From Chrysomallon squamiferum (Eukaryota > Mollusca > Gastropoda > Neomphalida > Peltospiridae), in contig CM022673.1 in NCBI GenBank assembly GCA_012295275.1, positions 20,237,310 to 20,301,309 of the forward strand: a stretch of DNA of 64,000 nt, in the 5' to 3' direction. This document shows, one piece after another, positions 15,180 through 28,621 of the stretch. The notes under the pieces are model-generated. The model worked only from the letters and a program-made list of their open reading frames with translations. It did not search any database and was not told where the DNA came from. The translations under genes were made by a program, and so were the position numbers. Every line of letters begins with the position of its first letter. Within the stretch, counting starts at the first letter, position 1.

Positions 15180-17110
15180 TTTGTCAGACCTTCCGATACC
15201 CATTTCAATCACTGTGATACCCATTGTTGCCAGACATACACTACATGTCTGACATTCTTGTAGTGGTAAAACACTAGGGATGCCCATATATATTGTTGTG
15301 AAACATCCACTACATGTCTGCTGTTGTTGTAGCAGTAACACACTATGGATACACATTTTTCTTGCACTAAATGTCTGACGTAGTTGTAGTGGTAAGGCAC
15401 TAGGGATACCAATATTTATTGTTGTCAGCCATCCTCTACATATCTGTTGATATAATGGTAAACCACCAACCATGCCGTATTTTTTGTTGTCAGACATCGA
15501 CTACATGTCTGCTGTTTTAGTGGTAAAACACGAGTGATACCCATATTTATTGTTGTCACTACAGTAGAGCTGTTGTGATAGTGGTAAAACACTATTGCTA
15601 CCAATATTTATTGTTGTCAGACATCTACTACGTCTTCTGTTGTTGTAGTGGGAAAACACGAGGGATACCCATATTTATTGTTCTCAGACATCCACTACAT
15701 TGTTCTGACACATTTACTACATTACTGAAGTTGTTGTAGTGCTGAACTACTAGCCACACCAAATTTATTATCCTTAGATATCCTCTACATGCATGCTGTT
15801 GTTGTAGTGGTAAAACACAAACCATACCCATATTTATTGTTGTCAGACATCCACTACATGTTTGTGGTTGTTAATATGGTTAAACAGTAGCGATACACAA
15901 TTTTTTTTTTTTTTTTCGGATATCTACTACATGTCTGCTGTTGTTGTAGTGGTGAAACACTAGCGATACCCATATTTATTGTTTCTGGACATACATTACA
16001 TATCTCACGTTCTTGTAGTGGTAAAACCCTAGGGATATCCATATTTATTGTCGTGAGACATCCTCTACTTGTGTGCTATTGTTGTAGTGGTAAAACTCTA
16101 GCCATACCCATCTTTATTGTTGTCAGAGATAAACTACATATCTGCTGATGTTGTAATGGTATAACACTAGGGATACCCATCTTTATTGATGTCAGACATT
16201 GACTGTATGTCTGATGTTGTTGCAGTTGTAAAGCACTAGGGATACCTGTATTCATTGTTGTCAAACATACACTACATGTCTGCTGTTGCTGTAGTGGTAA
16301 AACACTAGTGATACCCATATTTATTGTTGTCAGACACACACTGCATGTCTGCTGTTGTTGTAGTGGTATAACACTAGTGATACCCATATTTATTGTTGTC
16401 AGACATCATCTACATGTCTGTTGTTGTTGTAGTGGTATAACACTAGTGATACCCATATTTATTGTTGTCAGACACACACTGCATGTCTGCTGTTGTTGTA
16501 GTGGTAAAAACTAGTGATACCTATATTTATTGTTGTCAGACACACACTGCATGTCTGCTGTTGTTGTAGTGGTATAACACTAGTGATACCCATATTTATT
16601 GTTGTCAGACATCATCTACATGTCTGTTGTTGTTGTAGTGGTATAACACTAGTGATACCCATATTTATTGTTGTCAGACACACACTGCATGTCTGCTGTT
16701 GTTGTAGTGGTAAAAACTAGTGATACCTATATTTATTGTTGTCAGACATCATCTACATGTCTGTTGTTGTTGTAGTGGTATAACACTAGTGTTACCTATA
16801 TTTATTGTTGTCAGACATCATCTACATGTCTGTTGTTGTTGTAGTGGTATAACACTAGTGATACTCATATTTATTGTTGTCAGACATACACTACATGTCT
16901 GCTGTTGTTGTAGTGGTAAAACACTTGGGATACCCTTATTTGTTGTCAGACATCTAATATGTGTCTGTTGTAAAACACTAGCAATTACATTTTTTAATTG
17001 TTGTTAGACATTGGCCACGTGTCATCTGTTATTATGCTGGTTTGATTATATTTTAATTGTTGTTAGACATTGGTCACATGTCTGGTGTTATTGTAGTTGT
17101 AAAACACTAG
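15180..17110. repeat. 69-bp minisatellite with a 206-bp higher-order unit
   Basis: Tandem units of about 69 bp centred on ATTTATTGTTGTCAGACA and CTGTTGTTGTAGTGGTA, about 28 units. Units at the left (15180-16250) are diverged; units at 16300-16900 are nearly identical. There a three-unit block of 69+69+68 bp repeats exactly (16308-16514 and 16514-16720). Reading frames stay open because the period is divisible by three, giving cysteine-rich peptides (HVCCCCSG) that I regard as incidental. Confidence 0.9.
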
Positions 17111-17272
17111 AACCAGTTAATGACATAGAGTGGGGTATAACTAATTTCTTTTTTTCTTCTTAATACTTTTCCTTTTTCTTTTTTTTTCTCCCCCCCATTC
17201 ATTTCATACACCACATCACTCCATCTGTTTATCACTGGAACTCAGCAATGTAATTTAATGACATTTCCTCAG

Positions 17273-17539
17273 TCATCTTTGAGCATACATAATCAGGTAT
17301 TCTCCATGTAATACTTCAACCAACATTCCCAGGTCAAGAACACTGGGTGGGTTGGTCCCATCAGGTGAGCAGATGTCCTTGTCACTGAAGGATCCACCCC
17401 ACAAGTCATCATAATACAGTCCTGTGGCTGTGCATTTCTGTTCCTGGAACTTTGACGCAGGACTGCTGTGTTCCCTGATCTCATAGATGCACCCTTTGTA
17501 GATATATGTCATGGTTACAGACAACTCTGATATCAGCAT
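17273..17539 (-). pseudogene. Cysteine-containing exon-like segment, inverted paralogue of 18.74-18.96 kb
   Basis: The minus strand is open for 88 codons. The informative part reads CIYEIREHSS, then CTATGLYYDDLWGGSFSDKD, then CSPDG. In the other frame the end reads PVFLTWECW, which matches PVFLDWECYTW in the plus-strand copy at 18.8 kb, so one frame has shifted. Cysteine and glycine spacing resembles small secreted von Willebrand C-like modules, but only loosely. No clear flanking splice pair was found on this copy. Most likely a decayed exon of a secreted-protein gene. Confidence 0.4.
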
Positions 17540-18730
17540 GTCAATCTGGTTGTTATTTGTGTATGGTTACTAATATGCATGTCAGTGTGTGGGTGTGTGT
17601 GCGTGTGTCAGTGTTTATTTGTATTAATGTGTGTCAGTGTTTATGGGTATTAATGTGTGTGAATATATTAACGTATGTGTGTATAGTGATATTTTTCAGT
17701 GGTGATATTAATATGTGTATCAGTGAATGTGTTGACTAATATTTCTGCACTTGGTGTTTATATAAAATGTGTGATACTGTTTATGACCTGATATGTAGCA
17801 GTGTGTGTGTGTGTGTGTGTGTCTGTTAATGAGTGTCAGTGTGTGTGTTACTAATACCTATGCCAGTATTTGTGAGTGTGTATGTGTGTGTATTATGAGC
17901 ATGGCTTTTTTCTGTATGAATGTTTAATAAATTAATATAAAATTTCTGATGTTCAAAAGAAATAATTAGAATTAATAGAATTATAATATAGTTCTTCTTC
18001 TTCTTCTTCTTCTTCTTCTTCATCTTCTTCTTCTTATTATTATTATTTAGTTAAACATTTTGTATCTTTGATAGGAATAATGAAGTCATTTTTCCTGTAG
18101 GGCAGACAGATTATCAGAGATTTAATAGTTTTTACTAACATCTGTTTTACATTAAACTTGCATAATTACATATATTTCCTTTTTTCTAAAATCTTTAAAA
18201 TTATTATTATTATTATTATTTTTTTTTTGAATTTTGATCATTACCACATTTTCCAACTCAGTGATGGTCTGAGCACGAGCAGTGAATGATCAGAAAACTC
18301 TCTGGGATGAAGTCACTGTTCCTGTGGAGCAGCCAGGTCATCACAAATATTTTTTTCCTCTTTCATTTGTTTTATTAATAATCTAATGTGAAAGAAATTA
18401 GTGATACAGTGACAGACAGATATCTCTATGATTGTTAACAAAATAGTTTCAAACTTTATTCATTTTATTCATTCTTAATATTTCAATTATCTTTATAGAA
18501 ATCCATTTCAGTTATAGTTGGCAAAGTAAATAGTGGCTTTCCAAAATTAGCTATAGGACTATAATCACTATTTCTTTCAAGAGACTGATATTTATTTAAC
18601 ATAATTTACTAATAATCAGCACATCTCTACTGAGCACATACTACTAACAACAAGTACAAGCCAGAGTTTACATGTGTGATTCAGGTTTCTGTAAACATGA
18701 CATTTCTGTACAATGGATGCACCGTTATTT
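17540..18730. other. Gene-free stretch with TG, TTC and ATT microsatellites
   Basis: TG-rich sequence (17575-17900) with a (GT)n tract at 17802-17822, a (TTC)n tract at 17993-18034 and (ATT)n near 18201. Nothing else supported. Confidence 0.6.
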
Positions 18731-18734
18731 CTGG

Positions 18735-18996
18735 TAACAGTCTTGCAGGATGAATGCGCTTATGTCGGGGATCCATGGGTGGGGTGCACATACTCAGGAC
18801 TGGTGGAGGCTTGTGAGGTTGCTCCTTCAGTGACGTGGATTGTCTGGGTGACGATGCTGCTGATGGGACATCTTTCCACCTGGTGGGTGACTCCTGTCCA
18901 GTGTTCTTGGACTGGGAATGTTACACATGGGGAATATCTCATCATGGATGTCAACAGATGCTGGGAGTGTCATCAAGTTGCCCTGTTGAATTTCAG
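18735..18996 (+). pseudogene. Cysteine-rich exon-like segment, inverted paralogue of 17.27-17.54 kb
   Basis: Two plus-strand frames are open. The one that matches the 17.4 kb copy reads GCSFSDVDCLGDDAADGTSF, then SCPVFLDWECYTWG, then GCQQ and SSCPVEF before a stop at about 18997. It has six or more cysteines in about 55 codons, a density typical of small extracellular modules. A TGA lies immediately upstream in this frame (about 18817), so an exon boundary or a disabling mutation must lie there. The two copies share GACTGGGAATGTT- and GGAGAATACCT-like blocks in opposite orientation. Confidence 0.4.
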
Positions 18997-19525
18997 TGAT
19001 AAACATGGAAAACACACAAAAACATGCACACACATACTGACATACATATACACAAACAAACAACATGTAACAGACAGACAGAAAAAGAAAGAGAAAAAAA
19101 TGAAAAAGAAAAGAAACAGAAGAAAAAACAAAAAAAAACTTATAAAACACTACCTCTGTTTGTTACAGTGATCAAACTGGAAAAGAGTTTGGTGCAGTCA
19201 ATAATATTGTTTACAGTTTAAATTGTTCATTTTATTTTTATAAGCTTTAATATATTATGGGGAAAACATATAAAATGTATGTGCTGGTTCGACGAGAAAT
19301 TTCTCCCTGGTAAAGCAGTGTGAGTATACACATTACATTTTAACTCATATCATCATTTGTTTTTTAACTCAGGACTGAATATCCTAATTCCAACTGTAGA
19401 AATGTTATTATTGAATATATATAGAAAGGTATATTCTACATAGTATTTTTCAAATGATAAATAACCTTAAAAATAGTAATGATTTTTTTTATATATATAT
19501 TTCGCAAATGATAAAGGGTTAAATA

Positions 19526-20121
19526 CAGGGTGTCCCAAAAGTAACCAACTGCAAACTTAAATAAAATTAGATATTAAAAACAACAAATTTAATCTGTACA
19601 TTTATTATATACAAATGTTCAAAATGTTTACCTTGAACTTCAATACAATCACGACACCTTTTGACAACACTGCGACATACTTTTTGGGGAGCATTTGACA
19701 CACTTCCAGTTACTTCAAATTTGGATACAAGATTGAATATTGTCGATTTACTCAGTACAGGTGTTCTAAAGTTTACTTCCCATCTTTCTTCAAAATGCTT
19801 GTAGCTAGTCATTGCATAGTAATTCTTAACAACGAAGATACATTCGTTTAAATCTAAAGTTCTTCGCTGCATTTTTAAGAGTGAGGATACCATTTCAAGT
19901 CAAACCATGTAGAGTCCAGTAGCGCGCACTAAAACAGAAGTCTCAATCACAAAGAACATTACAATCAGGTAACAAAAATCATTCCAAAGACTACTACTGA
20001 CAGAAGTAAATGAATAGTACAAAAGATGACATAAAATGACATAAAAGATGGAATTAAATTTGTTATTTTTAATATCTAATTTTATTTAAGTTTGTGGTTC
20101 GATTACTTTTAGGACACCCTG
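19526..20121 (-). mobile_element. Mariner/Tc1-superfamily element, internally deleted
   Basis: Both ends carry inverted repeats of about 68 bp starting CAGGGTGTCC(C/T)AAAAGTAA. They are flanked by TA on each side (19524-19525 and 20122-20123), the target duplication of this superfamily. The minus-strand ORF 19567-19893 begins MVSSLLKMQRRTLDLNECIF and contains a helix-turn-helix-like KSTIFNLVSKFEVTGSV. It then jumps directly to CRDCIEVQGKHFEH, which resembles the extreme C-terminus of these transposases. The catalytic DDE core is missing, so the element is non-autonomous: a deletion derivative that joined the first and last parts of the transposase in frame. Confidence 0.88.
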
Positions 20122-20533
20122 TATATGAATTATTACTTGAAAAATGTTTGCCAAATTTTAAATTAGAGATCAGAGTTACATACTTCGTGTGTCTGTATTC
20201 CTGCTTTTATATATATATATATATAAAATGTTTTTAGATTTGTTATTTTATATGGTGATTTTTATTTATTATATAATTATTTATTTCACATTTTTACTCG
20301 GTTTTAAAAATGTATTTTTTTTAAACAGTTTCATTTTAGAAAACAAATAAAAAATTAATAATAAATAAATAAAATAAAAATTGAAATATGCCATAACAAG
20401 TAAAAACCACAGCTGTTCAGTAGAAAATGTTAATATATATGTATAAAGTCACAATCAGCAAATTTCAACTCTTATAACATTGTTCATTGCCTATGTGAAA
20501 TTAATTAAAAAGATAAAAGAATTGCAAGAAAGA

Positions 20534-20571
<38 letters not shown>

Positions 20572-22452
20572 ACATGTAATAATATAACCCATACATACAT
20601 TGTACAAAATGATGGTAAAGCTATAAATGTTATTATTTAACAAGTTTTTCAGTAAATATGAAAACATATTTTAATAAGAATGTAAACACTGTACTAAGGA
20701 CAGAACAGCAGATATTTTCTTTAAATATTCATTAATATAAATACAGTGATGACAATAATTTTAATTAGAAATGTATTTATAATTTAGACTTATCAAGATT
20801 TAAAAAATTGATTGAAACGATATTTTAAGGATGTGTTACTGACAAATAAACCCCCCCACTCCATGAGCTATTCCAGTCAAGTATCAATATGTTCAGTGAG
20901 AACTGTGGCCAATCAGTCCAGTAGATTACTTATTTTTTGCTTTCTAATATCAGTTTTATCAAGTATCTTCACTGGATTTCCTTCACAAAAATTGAAAAAT
21001 AAGTACTGCCAACCAATACAAATTCTGACTATATAGAAATCTTCTCATTGTATGTTGCTGGTATTTTTATTTATTTATTTAAATTATTTTCTATCACTGT
21101 AGTTGTTCTTAGATATTTCTGAATCTTCTCATTTTAAATTTAATAGAAATAGTCTTATAAGTTGCTGATCAGTGAATTGAGTTTGCTCAGAATCCAAGTT
21201 AAATATGACTTCATTGCTACAGTTATTTCTTAATAATATAAAAGAATTTATCTTTTACAGAAACATTCTTCTAATTCATGTTTATTATTATTATTTCATT
21301 AGAAAATTCCAATTATTCTTTACATTTTAGGTGGGGTTTTTGTGAGTATGTTTTGGGGTTGTTGTTTTTTTCATCCCATCTATGTACAGAATATCATTCT
21401 GGGATGGGGAAATAGACTGTGCATTTCTGAAAATTGTCTGTGCTGTTTGCCAGAACTGAAAGTATTTTTCAACTCCAAAAGGTCATATGTTTTTCATGTG
21501 TATTTATACAACTTTGTAAATTCCATAGAAACATTATTCTGTTATATCTTACTGTCCTGATAATTCAGAATATCTTCTCTGTGCTTTTTGCTGAAGATTA
21601 ATGAAAGTATTTCTCAATTCTGTCAGTCATAGGTTATTCTTGCATGTTTATATATCCTTGTAAATTTCATAGAAACTTTCTATTCTTTAGCTTGGTGTCC
21701 TGGGAATTAAGAATAACTGCCCCATCCTGTTTGCCCAGAACTGAAAGTTGAATTTTTTTTTTTGTGAATTCAGAATATCTTCTCTGTGCTGAAAATTAAT
21801 TGAAACATACTTTTATTATAACTTTTTTTTTTTATAAGTACCTTTCAGTGATTAAGCTCATTGTCTGAGAATTCTCTGTGACTCTTCATAGACTCAAAAA
21901 AAAAGTATTTAGATAACCACTATTCTGACTCATTGTAGATTGTCCTGGAATCACAGGATTCATTATTCATTCTGTTTTAAATTTCCAACTCTTTTGTTTC
22001 ATAGGGCAATATTTTGTCTTCATAAACCAAGATGTCAGTTTTGTTAGGTTACAGGTCAGTAAAACACCCTCTTGTAATCTTGAAAAGTGTTATTCATATG
22101 AAAAAATATATAATTTTTAATTGTGTTTCTCTAAAAAATTCTTAATTTCTGAAAGAAATAATTAAATATTCTGACAGTCATCAAAGTACACCAGTTAACA
22201 ACACACATGCATACATAAAAACACATATACAAACTCACATCGTTTTGTAGAAAGGTGCACATAAGATTCCTTGCAATAACAGCCATATCTTATTTTATTC
22301 TATACAATCTTATTTATACACAATTTCACACACACACAAAAAATAAAAATAAAATAATAATATAAATAACTATTTATTTGTTTATTTATATTTTTTAAAT
22401 TTATTTATTTATTTATTTTTATTTATTTATTTATTTATTTATTTATTTTTTT

Positions 22453-22491
<39 letters not shown>

Positions 22492-22827
22492 TTATTTTTT
22501 TATTTCTTTAATTTTTGTTTATTTATTTATTTTTTTTTCAATTATTGATTAAAATTTGTTTTTTACTTTCTAAAAAATGTTTGCTAAATATACTTAAATC
22601 TTTTGACATGATCAGTTGCTGATTGGCCATAGTATTCTTGTTTTCCTGGCAAAAGTCTTGTAATTCTTTTAATGAAATGTCATGAAATGAATAAATCAGG
22701 CCAAACTGAACTATTTAAACTAATGCCATTAACAACATCTGTTGTTGTATGCACTAATGGCTCTCTATTCCTTGTGGCCTGCCAACTTAACAAGTATGTC
22801 ATCTTTTCCATATGTTAAACAGTACTG
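20122..22827. other. Gene-free AT-rich stretch with (ATTT)n tract
   Basis: Includes (TA)n at 20210-20226, (CA)n at 20537-20568, an (ATTT)n-type tract at 22371-22545 and loosely repeated TCAGAATATCTTCTCTGTGC blocks at 21567 and 21771. ORFs at 20812 and 21342 have no support beyond length. Confidence 0.55.
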
Positions 22828-23060
22828 TCAGTGATCAGAAAGTGTGACCATAAGAGGCACGTTCCCTTCACTGTCACAGTCACAGTATTTGGCATCATTA
22901 GCCCAACTAATGACTATGACATTCCAGCACTTTCCTGTCACAGTCACACTCTCAGTTCAGAAAGGATGACTATGACACCCACAGGTCAGGACTTTACTGT
23001 CACAGTCACACTGTCAAGCATGCTCCCTTTTCAGTGTCACAGACACTGGTCAGAAAATGA
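22828..23060. repeat. Degenerate tandem repeat rich in CACTGTCACAGTCACA
   Basis: Three to four imperfect units, each with TGACCAT/TGACTATGACA, a CTTTCCTGTCACAGTCACACT block and TCAGAAAG. GC content is above background. The 102-codon frame across it is a by-product. Confidence 0.6.
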
Positions 23061-23238
23061 ACAGATGACAATTATTATTATTATTATTATTTTAAATATT
23101 TTTATATATTGGCTGACATTTATAAAATATATTCAGTAATAGTTTGTCAATATTATTTCCTTATTAAGATATTTTTATATGCATTTTAATGAATATAACC
23201 ATTATTTACACTATTATTGTATTATAAATGTTTTGTTA

Positions 23239-23280
<42 letters not shown>

Positions 23281-24255
23281 GTTACAGTACATTTTATTGT
23301 TACCTTTTGTTAAATTTATGGTGTCTTTTTGCACCTTATATCCAAAGTTCTTTAAATATATAGGTTTATATTGTTACTGTTAATCAGTACTGTATATCTA
23401 AATGTGTTGGTCAATTTAATTATTATTATTACTTTTTTTTAAACTGATCTTGTGGGGGTTTTTGTATGTTTTTTATTGTGTTTTTTTGTGGGGTTTTTTG
23501 TCAAATGATACTGCATTTGCTGTGGCTGTCAGCACATTTATATTGCTGTTGTTTATAATCACTGTTCACATAAAATATTGTGTGTTTTGTGTCATCTTCA
23601 GTGACTATTTTAAACTGTATTTAATATTACTATAATTAATATTATTTTTGAAACCCAGTATATTTTACAAACAATAGAATTTATATAACTTATGTTAAAT
23701 ATTCTCTGTACTTCTATTTTAACAATCTTAATAGTATTTTTCAGAATATTTTAAACTGATGTTTCATTACTTAATATTATTTTAATTTTATTTAAAACAT
23801 GAGATGAGTTTGAAATGAATATATTTTTTCTTATTAGGAATTGGAAGGTAATAAGAGATAAGAAGTGTTATAATTTGTTCATTGATTAATCGTAAAACTT
23901 TGGAATATAATACAACAAAAAAAACAAAAACAAAAAATAATAATAATAATTAAATTATATGGAAAGAAAATATTATGACAAATATCTTTGAATGTTTATT
24001 TGATCAAATGGAACAGTTAATTTCAGGTCCAGTTCTATTTTACCATGTTCTCGGTTTTTGTTTGCTGTATGGTAAAAAAAAAGACAACAACATCAAAGAA
24101 ATTTTATTCAAGAAACATCTTTGGTTCTTAATATTTATTTCACAGGGCAGTGTGCAAGGGTTTGTAATTCTGACTATTGACATCTGCCAGTTTATTGAAG
24201 ATACTTTACCATAGAGCCTTCTCTGAGTAAAAAGTAAAGTGAATTATGACTACTG
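23061..24255. other. Gene-free stretch
   Basis: (ATT)n at 23240-23280 and poly-T/poly-A runs. The 79-codon frame at 23975-24214 has an acceptor-like TTTATTTCACAG at about 24145 inside it but no recognisable protein. Confidence 0.45.
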
Positions 24256-24432
24256 GCAGAAGAACCATCTATGGAGACACAAAATGTTTTGGGTTATTCT
24301 GCTAATCGTGACCTATTAGGAGGCATCCAGAAGGAAAAAAATATGGTTACTTATAATGGGAAATGGAAATCTGGCTACTGCTATTTAATTTATAACAATC
24401 ACATCCTTATTTTAATTGGAACCCTTGGCAGG
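24256..24432 (+). other. Exon-like open segment, unrecognised
   Basis: A frame that opens after an acceptor-like CTACTGGCAG reads EEPSMETQNVLGYSANRDLL then, soon after, VTYNGKWKSGYCYLIYNN and stays open to GGCAG|GTAAAT near 24432, a good donor. Sequence either side is lower in GC. No homologue recognised; one further block near 24566 encodes a Trp/Lys-rich stretch (WKKPFTWKKWHY) that might belong to the same decayed gene. Confidence 0.25.
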
Positions 24433-24796
24433 TAAATAATTTATATCTGTTAACTGATTTTATTGCACTTTTCTTCTACCTGTCTCATAGCAGTAAGGGA
24501 TTTGTACTGATTCAGAGTATGACGAAATCTTCATAGAAAAAAAAATGGAATTGGAATAAAAGCTGCCTGGAAAAAACCATTTACCTGGAAGAAATGGCAC
24601 TATGCAGATTTGGGAAAAATAATGACATTTAGTTATTGGTAGTAGGTGAAATCCTTCTTACAAAATCAATTCATAATTGCACCTTAAAAGCACATAAAAA
24701 AAATCAGTGCTGGAATAATAATGATTTAATGTCAGAAATAATATAAACTGTAATTGTTAAATAAATAGTCAGTCAAAACAAATGTAAACCAAAATG

Positions 24797-24960
24797 TGTG
24801 TGTATATATAATTTGTGTGAGTGTATGGGTGTGCACGCGTGTGTTTGTGTTTGCATGTGTGTACATACATACGTATATATATATATATATACACACATAC
24901 ACACACACACACAAACACACACACACAAACACACACACACACACACACATACACACATAC
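24797..24960. repeat. Compound TG/TA/CA microsatellite
   Basis: TG-rich sequence, then (TA)n, then (CA)n. It forms a partly self-complementary tract of about 160 bp. Five overlapping ORFs on both strands are low-complexity artefacts. Confidence 0.9.
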
Positions 24961-26095
24961 TTAATTCCCTTTGTGTTTGATCATGATAACATAATCAGTT
25001 AAGTCCAGTTTAGAAAAACAATTCATAACTGCTGGTCACAACATCCACTGGAAACTTTATAATAACCAAAACCAAGTGACTGAGTGATGTATTTTTATTA
25101 TATTTTTAAATGTGATAATAATGTGGTAATTGTAATATTAAACTTTGATATGATACTGTGCTTTGTTAAGCCTTTTTTTCCAGTGCATTTTTTCTGTACC
25201 CCATCTTCATAGAAGTAGCACAAGGGTGGTTTATAAGTGGGCAAAATTAGTTTGGTGTTAAAAAGAACTAAGTCTTTGTTTGGAGGGCATCAGAAAGTCA
25301 CTAGATAAATTGGAAGCATATTGAGAAAGTGTTAATCTAAAAAGTATAATCATAAATTATAGCAAATGATGATAATGTAAAAAAAAATGTAGGCATGGTA
25401 ACAGTCATTTAATTAACACTGTGTAATATTATATTACAAAAGATTAACATGGTTGTTGGTTTATTGTGATCCAGAGTTAAAATTCTAGCCAAATGTTTCT
25501 ATTTATTATTCTTTAGCTTGGCTGTTACTTAGTATGAATATAATAATTAATATCTTATATAGCAATAAAAAAAAAAAAATAAAAAAAAAATTTACAAAAT
25601 AAATAAAAGATAAATAAAGAAATAAACAATTTAAGAATAAAAATAAGCTGATGAACAGTTTAACATGTATCATCTACAGAATTAAAGGCTCCACAACACT
25701 TCACACTTTATCTAACTGCTGGTAATTTATATCACTTTGACCTGTGTTACAAACACAAAACTGTAATCAATGTTAATCTTACTGCCAATAAAACACAAAA
25801 ATAAAATCACATGTCTACTTCAGGAACTAACATACTTATACTTTTGATGAAATGCAGTTTATCTTTCATTTTTTTTTTTTTTATCATTTAATTTAATTTC
25901 ATGTCAAAAGGTACAATGCCTTGGAATAAACAAACAAACAAATAAAACCTTTGTGAATTATTAACAACGATATACAGATATTGATTAATTGGTTTGTTTT
26001 CTAACCTATTTAAAATTACCTTTTCAAAAAAAAAAAAAAAAATTAATTTTCAAAATATTTTTTCTATTATTTGTTTATTTATTTATTTTATTTAA

Positions 26096-26126
<31 letters not shown>

Positions 26127-27424
26127 TTTATTATTATTTTTTAACCAAAAATTAAAATAACATCATTGGAATAAAAATAAACCAATACCCTCAGTTTGGG
26201 TTTCTTCAATTTGATTACTTCCCCTTCCTTAATTTTTTATTTCAATAACGTGTTGTTTTATTGTGTTTAATATAGCTATAGGATTATTAGCTTATTGATT
26301 TCATTAAACTAAATAAATAATGTCAGTTGCAGAATTCCATGTGAATTCGGAGTTCTTTGGAAACTAAATTACAGGTTTTATAATATGTTCAGTAAAACTA
26401 ACATCTTCTCAAGCCGTCTTCAAGCAATTTACTCGAGTATCACATGACCGGCATTGGGATGTTGTAAGAATGATATGTTGTAATAATTCTTGTGAAATAT
26501 TCCTTTGTAATTCATTTAACTTTTAAGTTCTATGGTTTATTTTTGTCAATAAGATAGCTGTAATCAATATCAGTTTTTGTAAATGTCACAAGTAATTAGA
26601 TGAAATGTCTTATTTACTGATGTAAACATTACGTGTTATTCAGCAGTCATGAACAAACTGATTTTTTTCAGAATATGTTTGATCGTCCTTTAGTAGGACT
26701 GAAACATTCTGAATGTATATTTTGAATGTCGCTATATTATTGGATATGAAGTAATACATTATATAAATTTTTAATTTTGCAGTAATCAGAAAATATTTTA
26801 ACTTGTAATCATGCAACATTAATAACCAAAATCCAAAAAAATGTTACCTTTATCAGTATCTTTTCACCATGAACTGAAGAAAGAATATTCTTTTATAAAT
26901 CAGCAGTGTGCGGCTATATTATGAAGAAAACACAGACTCTCCTCCAATCACCGAATTCATTCAATAAATAAGTAGAAGTCATCACAAGAGAGAAGAAAAA
27001 AGGCAAATAAATTGATAAGATAAGTATATAAACAAAACTACATCTTTTAACATATGTTTAATAATAATAATAATAATAATAATGATACAGTAGAGTTCAT
27101 TCAAGACAGTAAAAACTGAAAATAACTTACTGATAGTTCATTAGTTGTCTTTAATCTCAATAACTGCTGTAGCTAATGCAGTAGTTTTCCTTTCAAATAT
27201 TGTCAGTTATAGAGAATAAGGTGCACCAGCTATGAAGCAATTGATCCAAATATTCGAACCAGATTGAGCTTGAATCATTGCTTAAAAACTACAGCTGTAT
27301 TTAGTTTTAGTACAAGAAACTGTTGAAAAATAGATTAAGCAGATATAATATTAGTTACAATTTATTTAAACTGTATTAACTCTTTCTATCATAATCTCAA
27401 AAGCAACACAATTCCAGCTGCTGG
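24961..27424. other. Gene-free AT-rich stretch
   Basis: Only homopolymer runs, (ATTT)n near 26070-26130 and an (ATA)n tract near 27060. No exon-like segment noticed. Confidence 0.5.
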
Positions 27425-27663
27425 AAAGGAGAAATGACAAGCAGGGACATTATTAAATTAAATGTTTAAAATTTTAAAAATATAAATGGGAAAACCAATA
27501 ATGTTACACTGCCCATGATATTATTGATATTTTGGTGAATTATGCAGTCTTGTTACTGATTTTACACTGTTGTAATGTTTATAATACTTTTATTCTTGTT
27601 TTGTGTGAAAATGTGGCAGACGTGTTAGAGATTAGCTGCTCCAGTATCTTTAACAGACTTGCC
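27425..27663. repeat. Direct duplication, copy A
   Basis: 239 bp that match 28622-28860 with three visible differences. Weaker similarity extends to about 27780 (AACAGGTCTGCTGTT and TTCCTTTTT blocks). No coding frame. Confidence 0.92.
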
Positions 27664-28621
27664 CGTTATCTGTGGTCTAATTAATCCTGGCAGTGGAAAT
27701 TATTAACAGGTCTGCTGTTTATCTGTTAATAAAGTTAATTTCTTTTAGTTCCTGCTTTGCCAAATTTCCTTTTTCTTGGAGTGGATATCTATTTTAAAAA
27801 GTAAATAGATCAAAGAATAACAAACAAATCAACACACGTTTAGTTTTTGTGAATCCTTCACTGAACTCAGTCAGCAAATATCTGATCATTGTTTCAAGCT
27901 GGTGTGATACATCATCATTCATTTCAAACTGAAATCACTAACGAAAAAACTGTCTTGTAGAACTTGAATTATATTATTATTATTATTATTTAAATATTTT
28001 TAATTATTTCTTATTTTTTACATATTTAATTTCTTGATGCTTTACATTAGAATATAAAAATTTATATAATAATCAATACAGTTCTGTGCAAATAGAAAAT
28101 TTATTTGTATGATTTTTACGAAATAACAGTTCTGTTTTTTTTTTAATTTACAGATACGGGATATAATCACCTTTAGAGTAACATAACTTAGGAAAATTTC
28201 AAAGATATTTCAACAACATGAAAATTATTTGGTTTACTTAATATAAATACCTTTCATCCAAAATAAAAGGTATAAAAAAAAAAAAAAAATGAATGAATGA
28301 ATAAATAAATAATAATCATGTAAAAATATAAAATGAACAAAGTGATGTTCTATTTGTTTTGAATATCATTAGAATTGCTTGATTTATTCTAATAAGATTT
28401 ACATAATCATCTTTATATTTAATTGTAAACATTTGATAATCCTGTGAATGAAAAAGCAAAATGTGTAAATATAAAATTTTTATTTTTAGTTGTTTCCTGA
28501 GAATATTAAGCATAATAACATTTTTATTATTATTTTTATTTTATTATTATTATTTTTTTTAACAGAAACAATGAACCAGTCCTTTCTCAGTCTCAAAAAT
28601 AATCTAATAGTTAGCTCTAGA

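Noticed and set aside
15180-17110. CRISPR-like array
   Set aside because: Repeats abut one another with no unique spacers, the period is 69 bp, and the genome is animal. It is a minisatellite.
18827-19221. Lys-rich and Phe-rich ORFs around 19.0-19.2 kb
   Set aside because: Purine-rich simple sequence (GAAAAAGAAA type) following the cysteine-rich segment; no codon or splice support.
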